Part shown: positions 1-10,349 of the stretch, one piece after another | How the letters are laid out: the number at the start of each line of letters is the position of its first letter | How positions within the stretch are numbered: the first letter of the stretch is position 1 | Assembly (NCBI GenBank): GCA_024305745.1 | Contig: JAHRBS010000010.1 | Location: forward strand, 1,495,501 to 1,559,500 | Source of the DNA: Polyporus tsugae | Taxonomy: Eukaryota > Basidiomycota > Agaricomycetes > Polyporales > Polyporaceae | Length of the DNA stretch: 64,000 nt | Direction: 5' to 3' | The notes under the pieces: generated by a model | The model's input: the letters and a program-made list of their open reading frames with translations, nothing else | Told to the model about the DNA's origin: nothing | The model's database searches: none | Position numbers and translations under genes: made by a program

Positions 1-1553
1 AATCTAACAATTACGTTAACAGACGCCGTCGTGGCAATGGTACTACCCCTTCCATTTCGCACCATTCGCCGCCGACTTCGAGGATCTCGATAAGATGAAC
101 GTCGACTTCACCGTCGGCAAGCCCTTCCAGCCCTTTGAGCAGCTCATGGGCGTCTTCCCCGCTGCAAGGTACGAGATCGCCATCCTCCTGGTCGCTATGC
201 ATGCAAGCTCACTGACCGCATCTTTTCCAGTCGAACCCACATCCCGGCAACTTTCCACGATCTCATGACAGAGGAATCCTCTCCGATCATTGACTTCTAT
301 CCTTCCACCTTCCAGATCGATATGAATGGCAAGCGTATGGCTTGGCAGGGCGTTGTGCTGCTACCCTTCATCGACGAGAAGCGTCTCCTGGACGCGATGG
401 CTCCGCGGTACCCGAACCTCACGGACGAAGAGAAGCGGCGGAATCAGTGGGGCCATAACCTTCTCTTTGTATACGAAGCACATCCACTCTACCCGACATT
501 GGAGGCATTGTACGGCAAGCGCAAGAAGGATGAGGTCAGTGCATGCGCTTCTCCTGCCTGTGTACCTGTCACTGATCCTCATCACAGCCATTGGCAATGA
601 GTCCGAAGCTGAGCAAGGGCTTCAACGGTTCTTTGTTGCCCAACCCAGATTGCATCCCGGACTCGACATACTTTTCGCCGCTACCGACCAAGGACCTCCC
701 GAACATCAAGAACGACCGTTCGCTATCGGCCATGTACCTCTATCCTAAACAGCTGACTCCTCACCGCTCCTTGCTACTCCCTGGTGTTCGCCGGCCCCAG
801 CCAGTACTGAACGCGCACGATCTCGAGGTGGCGAGACGAGGCGGTCCTGAGCGCAATGGTCGCGGTCGCGGGCGTGGCGGGTTCCACTCCGAGCGCGGCG
901 GTCGTGATGCCTGGGACTGGCAGCCGCACCTGAACCGCAACTATCGCAACGGCGCCGAGGATGGGCACCCGAACGGCGGAGCGTATCCCCAACAGCAGTC
1001 CTCGTATAACGGCCCGGGCGGCTACCAGCAGCAATCATCGTATCAAGCGTACCAGACTTACCAGCGTGGCCGTGGTGGAGGTTACCAGCAGCAGTCGTAT
1101 AATAGCTCAAGAGGCCAGTACAATGACTTCACCGCTCCTTCGCGTGGCGCTCGTGGCGGCGGCGGACGTGGTAACTACGGAAGGGGTGGAGGCGGCTACG
1201 GCGACCAGTCCTATGGCGGCTACGGCGATCAAGGAGGCGGATACGGCGGTGGTAGAGGGGGAAGAGGAGGCTACCGCGGTGGTGGAGGAGGCAACACGTA
1301 CAACCAAGCTAGCGGATACAACCAGGGAGGATACAACCCAGGTGGAGGCTACAACCAAGGAGGTGGCTATGGTGCGCAGGGCGGCTACAACGCTGGAGGC
1401 TCTAACTATGGTGGCTATGGCGGCAACCAGCAGAGTAGCACCTATGGTCAGAACAGCTATGGCGGGTACAGCGGTGGAGGCGGGGATGGCAACTACGGGA
1501 GCTCGAGAGGCGGTTCTAACAACCGCGGCCGCGGGCGTGGCGGACGTTATTGA
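1..1553 (+). CDS. RAT1: 5'-3' exoribonuclease 2 (Rat1/Xrn2), C-terminal part
   Basis: This is the 3' portion of the nuclear 5'-to-3' exoribonuclease that degrades uncapped RNA and helps terminate RNA polymerase II. The start lies left of the window. Exons are 23-168, 231-534 and 588-1553; bases 1-22 are the tail of an intron ending in AG. The first visible exon reads [18 protein letters not shown], the strongly conserved core motif of the family, followed by FPAASRTHIP and the DFYP..F.ID.NGK block. After the conserved domain ends near base 800, the last exon encodes about 240 residues of low-complexity sequence, first RG-rich (RGRGRGG), then many GGY, GYN and QQ repeats, ending in RGRGRGGRY. 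This RGG/GY tail is typical of RNA-binding, phase-separating proteins. It is long compared with yeast Rat1. Identification is firm; the tail's role is inference. Confidence 0.93.
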
Positions 1554-1939
1554 TTCGCAATCTAGCCTCATGCTTCGTATTTCCCTGGACTGGATATACT
1601 TCTGTAGTACGCTATAATGTGTCTCTATTTATGCTTCTCGATATTGTATAACACACCATCTCGTACCAGATATTGATGGAGGACAGACATCGTTGGAGGA
1701 ACCAAGAGACGGCCCCTAGTGTTCTATGATTGTTCCGAACGTTCGATATTCAACGTTGCAACAAACCATCTGATGGATATGTACGGCGGCAGCAATACAA
1801 TAAACATGTCGTACAAGGTCTGGTACATGGCGTCTAAGCATATAGGCATACAGAGATATTCACTTCTTATCTTTTGACTTCTCAGATACATCGTAGTGGT
1901 GCTACTCCAGTGTCCAACAAACGATTACCCCATCTCGTA
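1554..1939. other. convergent intergenic region
   Basis: This gap lies between two convergent genes and should hold both 3' UTRs. It is AT-richer than its surroundings and contains an AATAAA-like stretch near 1797. No coding signal was seen on either strand. Confidence 0.5.
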
Positions 1940-4225
1940 TCATATCTCACTCGGCGGCACGCACTGGATGTAGACCGCGTACGACCTCTCCATCTCCTTC
2001 TGCCTCCTCTTGATCTTCTTGTCCATCTTGCGCCTCCGCTTGTCCGCCTTCTCCGCCTTGCGCTCCTTCCTGCGCCGCGCCTCCGCCTCGCTGCGGCCGT
2101 ACCCGCCCCCATACCTGTCGCGGTAGCGGTCCTCCTCGTCGTCGTCGTCATCATCGTCCTCTGACGGGGACGACACGTCGAACTTGTCAAACCCGGGCAG
2201 GTTCACGTCGACCGTGCCCGCGTACCGGCCCGAGCGGCGCTCGCGGCCCTTGTAGAGGATCATCTCAACACCACGCATGCGGAAGAAGGACGTGTTCCAG
2301 AGGTCGACCATGTCCGCCACGAGCGTGGAGCGCTTCGGCGGGCGGCCGTCGGGCGAGTACTGCGGGACGGGCATCGTGCCAGCCCACGCGAGGCCGAGAT
2401 CCTATAGGAACAACCAAATAAGCTACGGGACCCCGGTCGAGGGGAAGGCGAAAGAAACTCACGCCCATCAGCCTGATCCAGTCTTCGTGGTAGACGTCGT
2501 GAGGCATGAGCACCGCGGGCATGCGCGGCATCTGCTCGAGGAAGTCGTCCATGTCCCCGATCTTGATCATCTCGAACTGGGTGTACGCCTGTGCGCGGTT
2601 CGGTGGGCGGCTGAAGCCGTCGGGCGCGGAGAGCATCTGCTGCTGCCCAGCGGCCGCCGCGTCGAGGGGAACGGCGCCGATGCGGGGAGACGCATGTGAG
2701 CCAATGCCCGAGCCATAAGGCGCGGCCCCATACGGGGCCTGGCCACCGGCAGCGCCATAGGCTGTGTTGGGGTTGGCGTACAAGTTGACGGGCGCGCCGT
2801 ATGGGCTGGGGCTGGGAGCGCGGGAGCTGCCGCGGACCAGCTGGCCCTCCCAGACGTGTCCCGGCGGGTAGATACCGCCAGCCACGGCAGACGCGCCGTG
2901 GTAGGGGGATGCAGCGCGAGGGGGAATTCCACCTCCGCCATAAGGCGATGCTGCGCGGGCCATTGGGGCAGGACCACCGTACGGAGAGGCTGCACGTTGA
3001 ATAGCGCCGGCTTGGAAGGGAGACACGGCGCGGGGAACAGTGCCGGGGACTTGGTACGGCGAAATGGGTCGCGGAGCAATAGGTGCGGCACTTGAGTGGT
3101 AGGGAGACACAGGACGCGCGACAGGGTTGCGGTACGGAGAAGCTGGACGATCTAGAGGACGGGGTGAGGCGGCGCGGTATGTAGCAGAAGTAGGATAGTT
3201 ACCGCCGGGTGCGGCGGTATATGTGCTCGTGGCGGCCGTAGTGTACGTCGCTGGGTAGTTGCCGCTAGCCGCTGCTTGGTAGATGCTTGTAGGGCGTTCG
3301 CCGCCGCCGTAGAACGAGCCCCTGCGCGGGCGAACACCTTCGCGCTCCCTCTCCCTTTCCTTGTCACGTTCATCGCGGTCGCGCAGGCGGTCCCGTTCAC
3401 GGCGCTCGATGTCGAGGTTCTCCATGCGGCGTTCTAGATCGGCCGCCGCGTATTTGTCGTACTCACCGGGGTAGTACCCACTCGTCCCACGTTCCCGGTC
3501 GCGCTCGCGGTCACGCTCATCACGATCGCGAGGGCGACGGTAATCCCTGTCCTCGCGGTCCTCGTGGTCGCGATCGCGGCGGTGGTAATCGTCGTCGTCG
3601 TACCGCCTGCCATCTCTGTCGTATTTGGGCGAGCGTCTTGCTTCTTCCTCCCGGCGTCTATATTCATCATCCCGCCTGACCCGGTTCGTGAGGGCCCAGA
3701 CGTACAAGGTTCTGCCAAACACACATACCACGACCTATCGTCTGGTCTGCGACCGAACGACGCGTTCGAAGCCTGCGCCAGGATGTTCTAGCATCTGCGA
3801 AAAGGAGAAGAAAAGCTGGCTTACAGCGTTTGCAGGCGTCGCGCCTGCGGGGAGAACTGAAGTTGCTTCGGCCGGAATCCACTGGATGCCGTTGACTACG
3901 CCTTGCGCGGTCTGGTAGCTGCAGTCCAAGACATGAGAAGACAGTTTAAAAATGCGATCTCGCAGGCGATTCGCACCTAGCCGCAACTGCCCTATAGGTC
4001 GCACACCAAGATCAAAGACGATCGAAGCCAAAGAAGGTAGAGGGCGGCGTACTTGAACGGATGGTACACAACCTGGCCATCGGCGCCCACCGTTGTGGTG
4101 TAAGTGATCGAACCTGGCTGGATGGTCGCTGCTTGCTGGGCAGTCGTCTGGGGATAGGGCGTCGTCGCGTGCGACATGAGGGGCGAGACGGGGATTGGAG
4201 TCGATGAAGTAATGTATGGATTCAT
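1940..4225 (-). CDS. low-complexity charged protein with RxxSPY repeats, function unknown
   Basis: The gene starts at 4225 and stops at 1940. Proposed exons are 4225-4053, 3918-3825, about 3737-2463 and 2401-1940; the second intron's acceptor is uncertain because no acceptor gives a natural-looking join. The N-terminus (MNPYITSSTP..., TYTTTVGADGQVVYHPF) is Ser/Thr/Pro/Gln-rich. A long R/D/E/Y block follows (DRDHEDREDRDYRR type), then about ten copies of a short unit R-[AP]-x-S-P-[YF] spaced by 8-15 residues between about 3170 and 2840. The C-terminus looks folded and conserved: FEMIKIGDMDDFLEQMPRMP, HDVYHEDWIRLMG, DLGLAWAGTMPVPQYSPDG and STLVADMVDLWN, then a Lys/Arg-rich tail. The SP sites are candidate proline-directed kinase targets. 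I do not recognise a named family; it resembles conserved basidiomycete proteins of unknown role, and no function is claimed. Confidence 0.72.
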
Positions 4226-4373
4226 CTCGATCGAGCGGTTCTGGGAGGTGGGACTCCCTCTTGCTCAGGTCTCCGCGGTTCGGGGGAGAAGAACGGGGAC
4301 AAGGTCGATTGTCCGGGAGACCTGAAAGCAGGCGAACGGCGCGGTTATCGCAGAGATGCATGATCATCTATGG

Positions 4374-4381
4374 TATATATA
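4374..4381 (-). promoter_or_regulatory. TATA-like element
   Basis: The 8-base string TATATATA lies about 150 bases upstream of the start codon at 4225 on the minus strand, a plausible core promoter position. It is palindromic, so its orientation is not determined by sequence. Confidence 0.35.
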
Positions 4382-4636
4382 CTGTACCCCAGGCCCGGAG
4401 AACCCGGAGTGCCTGCATCGTGGTCCGCGGCAAGATCCACCGGGACATTTAAGCGACGTCGTGGCCTCCGGCGCAAAGCCGGCGGTCGACACCAGTCGAC
4501 ACACTACTGTATGTGTCTTTTCTTCTCGTCTCTGGACGGCAGAGACTGAGGAACGAAGGCGATGAAGGGACGGGAAACATTAATAAGGTAAATACATAGA
4601 GAAATACAGGAAAACAAATCCAAAAATGGTCCCTTC

Positions 4637-5531
4637 TCAAAAGAATCGCCAGTAGATGAAAATAATGAGAATAAGCACAACCGCGCCGATGGGTGCATAC
4701 TGCCGAATCATCGCTTGGAGGTTGATATTCCTCGCTGCCCGACGGTACTTCTCCGATTCGGAACGTAGCGAGGTCGACAAGTGGGACATCCCTAGCGAAT
4801 AAGAGATGGGGTATGTAAACCCAGATTCTCGCAAAAGTGCAGCAACACTCACTGTCAAGGGAGTCCCCTCTCCACAGAAGCTCCTCCATGTTCTTTGTCA
4901 TGATTCGCGTGACATCGTGCAGCTCGTCGTTTAGCTTGTCCATGTGTGAGCTCCCTGCTGCGCTTGCGGTCCTCGTGTCTTGGTACAATCGGGTGGTCTT
5001 TGACATGAACGTATCTGGCGCATAGGTATGGGTCACCTCGTGCATCTCCGGCGAATAGAATACGGCGTTGCTTACCGAAGCCGATAAACGCGTATGGTTT
5101 CCGCACGCCGTCCACCTTGGCGCCATATGACGTCTGGAACTCTTTAGAGAGCTCGTCAAGGTATGAGAAGGCAAGCTTGCGGGGGTATGACTTTTCTGCA
5201 ATGACCATGTAGATGACGTTGTCGGCTATGAGGTAGCTAGTTGCAACAATGTCAGTATGAGTCCTAGGGCGGCCCGACCGAACTGAATACGAACTGAAGG
5301 GTGTATTGTCCACTCTCAATGGTACAACGGGGTTCCGAATTTGGACCTATCCTACGGAAGATGAGCTTCGCTTGTTGTTTGTGCTCAGACAAAGCTTGCT
5401 CGATCTACTGGGGATTAGCTTGACATGACGGCAGGAGGATGACGGCGGAGAATTCGGACCTGTTCGTCATCCACACTGGCCGCCAGAGGAAGAGCATCGG
5501 AGGCCCGCACGACAAGCGTAGACTTGACCAT
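4637..5531 (-). CDS. SEC22: R-SNARE Sec22 (ER-Golgi vesicle fusion)
   Basis: Sec22 is a v-SNARE that drives fusion of vesicles moving between ER and Golgi. Five exons (5531-5460, 5404-5295, 5236-5076, 5014-4853, 4791-4637) sum to 660 bases and give 219 residues, close to the family length. The N-terminal longin domain runs from MVKSTLVVRASD through YLIADNVIYMVIAEKSYPRKLAFSYL to PYAFIGFD. The SNARE motif follows (NDELHDVTRIMTKNMEELLWRGDSLD) with the central zero-layer arginine in LLWRGD, and a single C-terminal membrane anchor ends in ILIIFIYWRFF. The first intron has an unusual donor, GTCCGA; all other introns are standard. It is divergently arranged with the MPO1-like gene, 356 bases apart, so the two probably share a promoter region. 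Confidence 0.95.
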
Positions 5532-5592
5532 GATAGATAGCGAGTAGGAGTGAGGGTCAAGGAAGTCCAACGAGTTGTAAGTTAGCAGCAGT

Positions 5593-5610
5593 ACTAGTAC
5601 TAGTACTAGT
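5593..5610. repeat. (ACTAGT)3 microsatellite
   Basis: Three perfect tandem copies of the palindromic hexamer ACTAGT sit in the shared promoter of SEC22 and the MPO1-like gene, just upstream of the SEC22 start. Confidence 0.8.
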
Positions 5611-5658
5611 CACAGTGCAGATGGGCGCTTCTCTTGGAACCACATACGTGGTGTCAGC

Positions 5659-5678
5659 TCACGTGACTAACCCTAACC
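5659..5678. promoter_or_regulatory. E-box palindrome next to a telobox-like repeat
   Basis: The palindrome TCACGTGA (core CACGTG, 5659-5666) is immediately followed by CTAACCCTAACC (5667-5678), two copies of the fungal telomere unit. CACGTG is a binding site for bHLH factors such as Cbf1, and internal telomere-like units are known sites for general regulatory Myb/Rap1/Tbf1-type factors in fungi. The pair lies in the middle of the SEC22/MPO1 divergent promoter. Factor binding is inference. Confidence 0.5.
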
Positions 5679-5887
5679 ATAATGGGGGAAATCAGGGGCT
5701 TGCGGCGATGGGCGGGTTTCGATCGGGAGTGCTCTCGCCGGGTCGCACGCAGCGGCCAGCCTTCCGCCCGATCACTCTCGCCGAAACACATACTTATGTG
5801 TACTCACCCCAGAGCGCCCCCCTCCTCAGCTCTTCCCCCTACCGCCATCTCCTCACACCCTCGCGTAGACTTGACCCATCCCTAGCC

Positions 5888-6713
5888 ATGCCCGGATTCT
5901 TGGACGTGAAGAAACAGGTGCGAAACACGTTCGATGACACGACGAGCCCTTGCTCATGCCTGGACGGGGGCTAACAGCTCGTTTTCTACGGCGCATACCA
6001 CGATCACCCTGTAAACGTTGCCATTCATGTAACTTTTGTCCCCATCCTGCTCTGGTGTGTAACAGTGTACCGCGTGCTTTGGACCCCACGATCCTGAACG
6101 GAGGGTGTACACAGGACGGGTCTCGTCTTGGGGTCTCGCTTGCCGGTCCCTTCCTTCTTCCCTCAGATCCACGAGCGGTTCAACGACTACCTCGCCTTCG
6201 ACCTCAACTGGGCCGCTCTCTGGGCCATTGCTAATTGGCTGTACTACTTTGTGCTCGAGCCCGTCGCTGCCGTACGTCTACTTTGCGCGTATTTCGTATT
6301 CGTACTCTGCAACACTGAAACAACGCGCCCGCGCTCAGCTCGTCTACCTCCCCCAACAAGTTGCCATCATCCTCACCGCCGCATCCTTCTCGCACAAGGC
6401 AGACGCCATCCAGACTGCGTTGTACATCCACGGAGGATCCTGGATCGCCCAGTTTGCCGGCCATTTCCTCGCTGAGGGCCGTTCTCCTGCCCTCCTCGAC
6501 AACTTGCTCGGTGGTGAGTGCTGTGCGCTGCGATGCTCTCTGTACACGTATTGATGGTCACCCGGCCCAGCCCTTGTGCTCGCTCCATTCTTCGTGCACC
6601 TGGAGATTCTCTTCAAGTTCGGGTACAACCCCACTCTTCAGAAGAGCGTCCACCAGGGCATTACCGAAGAGATTGCCAGGATCAAGGCCATTGAAGGCAA
6701 GAAGGCCCACTAA
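5888..6713 (+). CDS. MPO1: MPO1-like 2-hydroxy fatty acid dioxygenase (DUF962, YGL010w family)
   Basis: The family member Mpo1 of yeast is an ER membrane Fe(II) dioxygenase that performs alpha-oxidation of 2-hydroxy fatty acids from phytosphingosine breakdown. Exons 5888-5917, 5978-6058, 6167-6271, 6339-6513 and 6571-6713 sum to 534 bases (177 residues). The hallmark N-terminus is MPGFLDVKKQ followed by LVFYGAYHDHPVNVAIH, holding histidines expected to bind the metal, then several hydrophobic segments (WAALWAIANWLYYFVLEPVAA and VAIILTAASF), IHGGSWIAQFAGHFLAEGR with another conserved His pair, and ALVLAPFFVHLEILF near the end. Length and motif order fit the family well. Its enzymatic activity is assigned by homology only. 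Confidence 0.9.
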
Positions 6714-6987
6714 CCCTCGTTGACTTGACACAGGTCCAATGGTCCCGGCATTACGTGCATTGCGTCCACAGAATTTCTCTTGCTCTCATGATTACGATAC
6801 ACCCCACTGGCTTTCAGCCCCCTGCAAAGTGATGTTCTCTCCTCGAGTGTGTCGTACATTTTATTTCCAAGATTTGTACACACTAGTCTGTCTGCACTTG
6901 TGTAATTCTAATGTACAACATGCGGCGGACTTGGAACCTTGAAGCACATAACCCGTGGCACGTACGTAGCGTCGTGAAGCCAACTCA

Positions 6988-8618
6988 CTACTTAGCAAGG
7001 CTTGAAGGAGGAGGGAGGATCTGCTCGCCGAGAGGGGTGACATAGCAAGAGGTGAGACCGCCATCGACCTTGAAATCGGTGCCCTGTGAACGATGCGACG
7101 TCAGCCTGCGCCATCGCAAACAGACAACATGAGTAATTCCACGCACTGTCATGTAGCTGCTATCGTCGCTAGCAACTATCGCGACGAGAAGGCATGAGAA
7201 TTGGGGACACGCCAAAAAGGACGAGAGAGGGACGTACGGAACAGGGCGCCCTTGGCGACTTCGATGGCCTCGCCGAAACGTCCCATGGGGAGGTGGACCA
7301 GGCGACGATCTTTCTTCTCTTGCGTGTTGAGGAATTCCATCAGTAGCGCTGTCAGTGGGCGGCCAGGGTCAGAAGATGGGCGACGATGTTTCGACCGCGC
7401 GAGAAGATCCGCGTGGAGTCGCATGAGTGTTAAGGATTCTTGGAAGTAAGTTAGTAGAAGGATACTGACGCGTCTTCAAAGGCCCACTACAACAGTTACG
7501 ACCAAGGCGTGCTCAGAGGAAAGACTTTGACGATAGAGATGGCGTAAGACGTACGGGCAAATCGAGTTAATGCGGATGCCTTCCCGGGCGTGGACCATGG
7601 CGAGTTCGCGCGTCATCGCGAGAACAGCGCCCTGTGTCGTGCTCTCAGTTCATCAAGAAGCTCTTCCATCTACTGGGACAGACACACATACCTTAGAAGC
7701 GGTATCTGTCCAACACACCCAACACACGGCGGTCAGCACCCGCCATCTGAACAGCGATCCGGGATCTACGTACAAGCAAGTTGAGGCGTCGCCGCGCCCA
7801 TGAGCGCGACGAAGCTTGCGGTGTTGATGATGCTCCCGCCGGTGTGCAACCCGAGGGCCTCGTCGACTGGGTTCTTGCGCATGGCGAGGATCGCGTACTT
7901 GCACCCCCACCAGACGCCCTTGACGTTGATCTGCATCGTGAGGTCCCAGATGCGCTCCTCGGTGTTGAGCGCGTTATCGTCTTCGGGGTGCATGATGCCT
8001 GAAAGAAAGCGAGATAGTGGATTAAACGTCAGCATCACCCTAATGTCTCGACGCGGATAGTAGAGTGAGTGGGACAGGCGCGTACCTGCATTATTGAACT
8101 GAGCATCGTGCCCGACAACGTCAGTACAGACGACGAATATATCAAGGGCAAGAGAAGAGGGATGCAGGATCGGATGGGGATGGAGCAGCCAGGATCCGAC
8201 TTCGAATGCGGGACACACCATGATATCTAGCCGGCCGAAGAGCTCTACGGCCTTGTCGACCGCACCCTTCACGTCCTCCTCCTTGCCCACATCTGCCTTG
8301 ATCGCGGCGGCCTTGACGTTGGGGAACCGTTGCTTGACGAGCGCAAGCGTCTTCTCGGCAGCTGCGAGGTTGATGTCCACAAGGAGGACGTTGGCACCTT
8401 CCTGCGCGAAAAGCAGGGAAGATTCAAGGCCGATGCCTCTGTTAGATGCATAAAATGTTGACGCGTTGAGCGCAACTTGCTTCGAAGATGCAAGGGCATG
8501 ATCGCTCACGATCCCGCGCCGGTAATGAGGGCTGCCTGAGGTGATGATTTCGCGGTCAGATGGCGCCAGAAACGTCGACCATGGAGTTTCGCACCTTGTT
8601 CTGGATACGGCCAGGCAT
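6988..8618 (-). CDS. short-chain dehydrogenase/reductase (SDR)
   Basis: This is a classical NAD(P)-dependent SDR of 283 residues; its substrate is unknown. Eleven exons keep the frame: 8618-8595, 8535-8510, 8438-8219, 8098-8086, 7998-7774, 7705-7692, 7631-7555, 7486-7470, 7348-7238, 7175-7147 and 7083-6988. The cofactor motif TGAGSGIG is split over exons 2 and 3; the acidic residue after beta-2 (LLVDIN) favours NAD(H). The NNAG motif lies wholly in a 13-base exon, the catalytic Ser in SIINTASF, and the catalytic YTASK in a 14-base exon, followed by NSICPGPLKTP and the C-terminal VDGG block. The start ATG at 8618 gives MPGRIQNKAALITGAG. The extreme exon fragmentation is unusual for such a small protein. 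It lies divergent from the P450 across a 1.7 kb gap. Confidence 0.85.
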
Positions 8619-9210
8619 TCTGTATACAAACGGTGTACAAGGCGGCTCACAGGGCCAGATGTGAATAAAATCAGAGGTCTGAGGATGCTGTTCGAGTCAG
8701 AATGCGCGGACGAGTGCACTTTGAGATAAGCTCCGCTATCGATTACCAGTCGCGCACGGTGGGGTACAGCATTCAGTGCGCCGAAACTGGCGACGCTCAC
8801 AGCTTGCTGAGTACTCGTACTCCGGATATCTTCCAGCGCAAAGGTTGGGAGCAAAGGCGAAGCTAGGGTCAACGTAGTCGTGCATGACGGGGAGATGCGG
8901 ACTCAGGCAAACAAACAGCGAAGGGCGTCAAGACTCCGAGGCACTGCTCAGCATAGACTCGGACCAACCGACGTCTGCCCATGCCCCGACTCCGTTCGTC
9001 CTATCCAGGTTATCACTCAACCATGGCATACTTAAAGTTACTCTATCAACCCATCTCTCACCCGTCGTTTCGCACCGCGCATCCATCCCAGCGGCTTTTG
9101 CGGCACCCTCGGTCAGCCTTATTGCATTCCTCAGCTCCCAGACAGTGACAAAGGCCTAAAGTTCTTAAACGCGTTAGCGTTAGATCTGACCAACGCCTGA
9201 CCAAATATTG

Positions 9211-9244
9211 ACGGGTGACCCGTTGGGTGAGATGCGTTCTCACC
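9211..9244. repeat. two adjacent short inverted repeats
   Basis: ACGGGTGACCCGT (9211-9223) is a perfect palindrome around a 3-base centre. GGTGAGA (9226-9232) pairs with TCTCACC (9238-9244) around a 5-base loop. They could be dyad protein-binding sites in the divergent promoter or chance; no function is shown. Confidence 0.4.
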
Positions 9245-10229
9245 ACGTTCGCGCGCGATCGCGCAGAGGAGTTATACCAGTGCACGGCCGGGTGAGTTTC
9301 CATACTTTCGCGAGGCCGGGCGAGACATGCCCCGAGCAGAGTCGTGGTTTCCTGGCACAGGCTGACCGTCTAGCCCATCCCTCCTCCCCCTGCGCTACCC
9401 CCCAATATGACTATATGTCGGTTTTAATGATCATTCGGAGTTATTAGTAATGTGGGTAATATTCGTTTTGAAATGGCGGCCCAATACATCAAGTTCTGAA
9501 AATTGATCGCCGCATGCATTTCAGCTTGTGGCCAATGTTCTGACGTGCAGAGTTAAACTCCAAGCTTACTTATTAGGAATCCTCATATATCTGTCGCGCC
9601 ATCTGTCTCTTGAATCTCTGAGGCCGAAAGTTTTGCCGGTGCAATTACCCCCAAGTTCCAACGCCTAGGGGGCAAGCGGTGACATCGGTGAACGTCCCAT
9701 CAACCATATATTCACCCGCCTGCGATTCAATGACACTTGTCTCATTAGGCATTTTAGGTTTAGTCGCCCTAACTGCGACTCCATCGCGTACGCCTTTTGT
9801 ACTGGGGTGCTAGAACAGTCTTGTTCGGGGTGAAGCTTCCCGAGGCCCCCTGTCTGGACGCGAATTGCTGCCGGCAAGGACTTTCCGGACCGCACAAAGG
9901 AACCAAGGAGGGTTTGCAGTCGGAAGAAGCAGAGCGCCCTATGGCGGTTCCGTATCAGCTGCCAAAGTATACGGATGCTGTCAGTTTCCCATGCTTGCTT
10001 GCAGACGCATACAGGGACGCCCATAGAACTGGCAGCCTGGCGCACTGGAGGCAGCTGAAGACCGGAGGTTAATGATCGATTGGCAGTGCCACACGTGTAT
10101 CTCGTCCGATCGCACGGTGACGGGCCTGCCATGTCTCTGCAGTTGCCAGCTGCGGCACCGGCGAGACATCTTGCACTTGTCTCACAGCCCACCCGGATCC
10201 CAACGCGCCTTACTTATACCACTCAAACT

Positions 10230-10239
10230 GCTTATAAGC
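10230..10239 (+). promoter_or_regulatory. TATA-like palindrome upstream of the P450
   Basis: GCTTATAAGC is a perfect 10-base palindrome with a TATAA core, about 110 bases upstream of the P450 start codon, a suitable position for a core promoter. Confidence 0.35.
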
Positions 10240-10349
10240 ACCAAATGCAGTTTCTGGCCGTTTTTACACCCTCACACCCTTCATCTCCCCTATCGGTCGC
10301 ACTTACCTCCTTTCAACCTTGACGCGGTTTCTGGTCAGCTCCTACGAGC

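Larger units (their letters stand above)
8619..10349. other. 1.7 kb intergenic region between SDR and P450
   Basis: No protein-coding gene, tRNA or mobile element could be supported here. Two short inverted repeats occur close together at 9211-9223 and 9226-9244, and a TATA-like palindrome lies near the right end. The region is the shared upstream of two divergent oxidoreductase genes. Confidence 0.5.

Noticed and set aside
745..1571. Long open frames antisense to, or out of frame with, the RAT1 tail
   Set aside because: They arise from the repetitive GC-rich GGN codons; the sense frame continues the exonuclease, the others read as biased low-complexity sequence with no start context.
5667..5678. 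Telomere or subtelomere boundary
   Set aside because: Only two telomere-like units occur and they are flanked by conserved single-copy genes; a promoter telobox is the simpler reading.
7766..8872. Single long ORF (368 codons) for the SDR gene
   Set aside because: It reads through introns; the conserved SDR motifs are only contiguous in the 11-exon model starting at 8618.
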